Below are positions 63,590 to 64,000 of a stretch of DNA of 64,000 nt, piece after piece. Position 1 is the first letter of the stretch. Every line of letters starts with the position of its first letter. The DNA is from Acanthosepion esculentum (lineage: Eukaryota; Mollusca; Cephalopoda; Sepiida; Sepiidae), in NCBI GenBank assembly GCA_964036315.1, contig OZ038487.1, positions 59,673,162 through 59,737,161 of the forward strand, written 5' to 3'. The notes under the pieces are model-generated. The model did not search any database. It was not told the origin of the DNA and was given only the letters and a program-made list of their open reading frames with translations. The position numbers and the translations under genes are program-made.

Positions 63590-64000
63590 TAAAGTGTCCA
63601 GTGCACTAGAATACGTGATATCTAAGCACTAGCGAAAGATGCATTTTAAAATGAAAGCACTTAAAAAGTACAAACATAGCAATAAAGTGGATGATTTCGT
63701 TAGAAACAAAGAAATTCTGCTGAATTGCTATACAATAGCAATCTTCCCGTGAATGCTGGGTAATCTCTCCGCGGATGGAGAGAAAACTGGAGGCAACACG
63801 AATGTGGTTATACAGCAGCATACTGAGAATTCTATGAACGGAGCGAGTAAGCAAAGAGGACGTCTGGAAAAAGATGGTAACAAAAAGAACACGTATACGC
63901 AGAAAGAGAAAGTTACAGGTAACATTTCTTGGGAATATAATGAGGGAGGTGGAATTGGAAATCTAAAGGTTCACAGTGTATACAGAAAGAGGGGAGCAGC
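63590..64000 (+). mobile_element. LINE-A RT C-terminal region, cut by window edge
   Basis: AAAGATGCATTTTAAAATGAAAGCAC (KDAF..MK.L), RKLEATRMWLYSSILRI-like sequence (63782-63835), ERVSKEDVWKKMVTKRTRIR (63841-63900), 'LQVTFLGNIMRE' (63913-63950). It continues past the right edge. Stops are few, so this may be a younger copy. Confidence 0.78.

Overview
The window looks like intergenic or intronic DNA from a large, AT-rich animal genome, most likely a coleoid cephalopod such as an octopus. That assignment is an inference. It rests on the mix of tRNA-derived SINEs, several non-LTR retrotransposon lineages, Penelope-like elements, Tc1/mariner/pogo transposons and very dense AT, AC/GT, GATA, CTT and ATT microsatellites, and on the absence of any compact gene organisation. 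Nothing prokaryotic is present. Most long open frames are translations of microsatellites or the opposite strand of transposon remnants.

Nearly all recognisable coding sequence is decayed transposable-element protein. LINE-A is a reverse transcriptase (RT)/endonuclease type whose 3' end carries a conserved '...GAGAGCCATGATCGCC.ACGTCCTGAAG' tail. Its copies lie near 0-0.5, 2.4-3.8, 7.8-8.9, 10.4, 21.5, 24.2-24.5, 29.8, 45.8, 54.7, 55.3-56.0, 56.9 and 63.6-64 kb. LINE-B is jockey/CR1-like, with copies at 8.0, 12.1-12.8, 20.8, 25.1, 25.6, 33.2, 34.6, 38.9-39.6, 46.2-46.6 and 63.3 kb. LINE-C occurs at 13.4-16.4 and 60.5-61.0 kb. Penelope-like elements (PLEs) lie on the minus strand at 36.0-37.1, 38.15-38.8 and 43.0-44.0 kb, with a tail fragment at 51.3 kb. 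DNA transposons are a Tc1 pseudogene (5.4-6.6 kb), two further Tc1-like remnants (20.0-20.7 and 41.6-42.2 kb), a mariner pseudogene (59.3-60.1 kb), an internally deleted mariner-like element with terminal inverted repeats (9.56-10.10 kb), an 80-bp mariner-type MITE (48.42 kb) and a pogo-like MITE family (five copies, three of them in tandem).

The most interesting unit is at 36-38.8 kb. Two PLE coding remnants of the same orientation flank a 166-bp tandem duplication and a minus-strand sequence at 37405-37465 that folds as a complete hammerhead ribozyme. Other notable structures are three head-to-head pairs of the same SINE, a SINE with a 12-bp target duplication nested in a twice-interrupted LINE-A, a LINE-C whose RT core is precisely missing, a 32-bp perfect palindrome, a 34-bp minisatellite of about 13 units and a 1.6-kb pyrimidine-only-like strand.

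The only stretch that looks like part of a host gene is an open frame on the minus strand at 29467-29726. It is bounded by a good 3' splice acceptor and a 5' splice donor, has more balanced base composition and shows no similarity I recognise to a transposon. Genes of this kind of animal often have short exons in very long introns, so most of this window could lie inside one transcription unit, but nothing here proves it.
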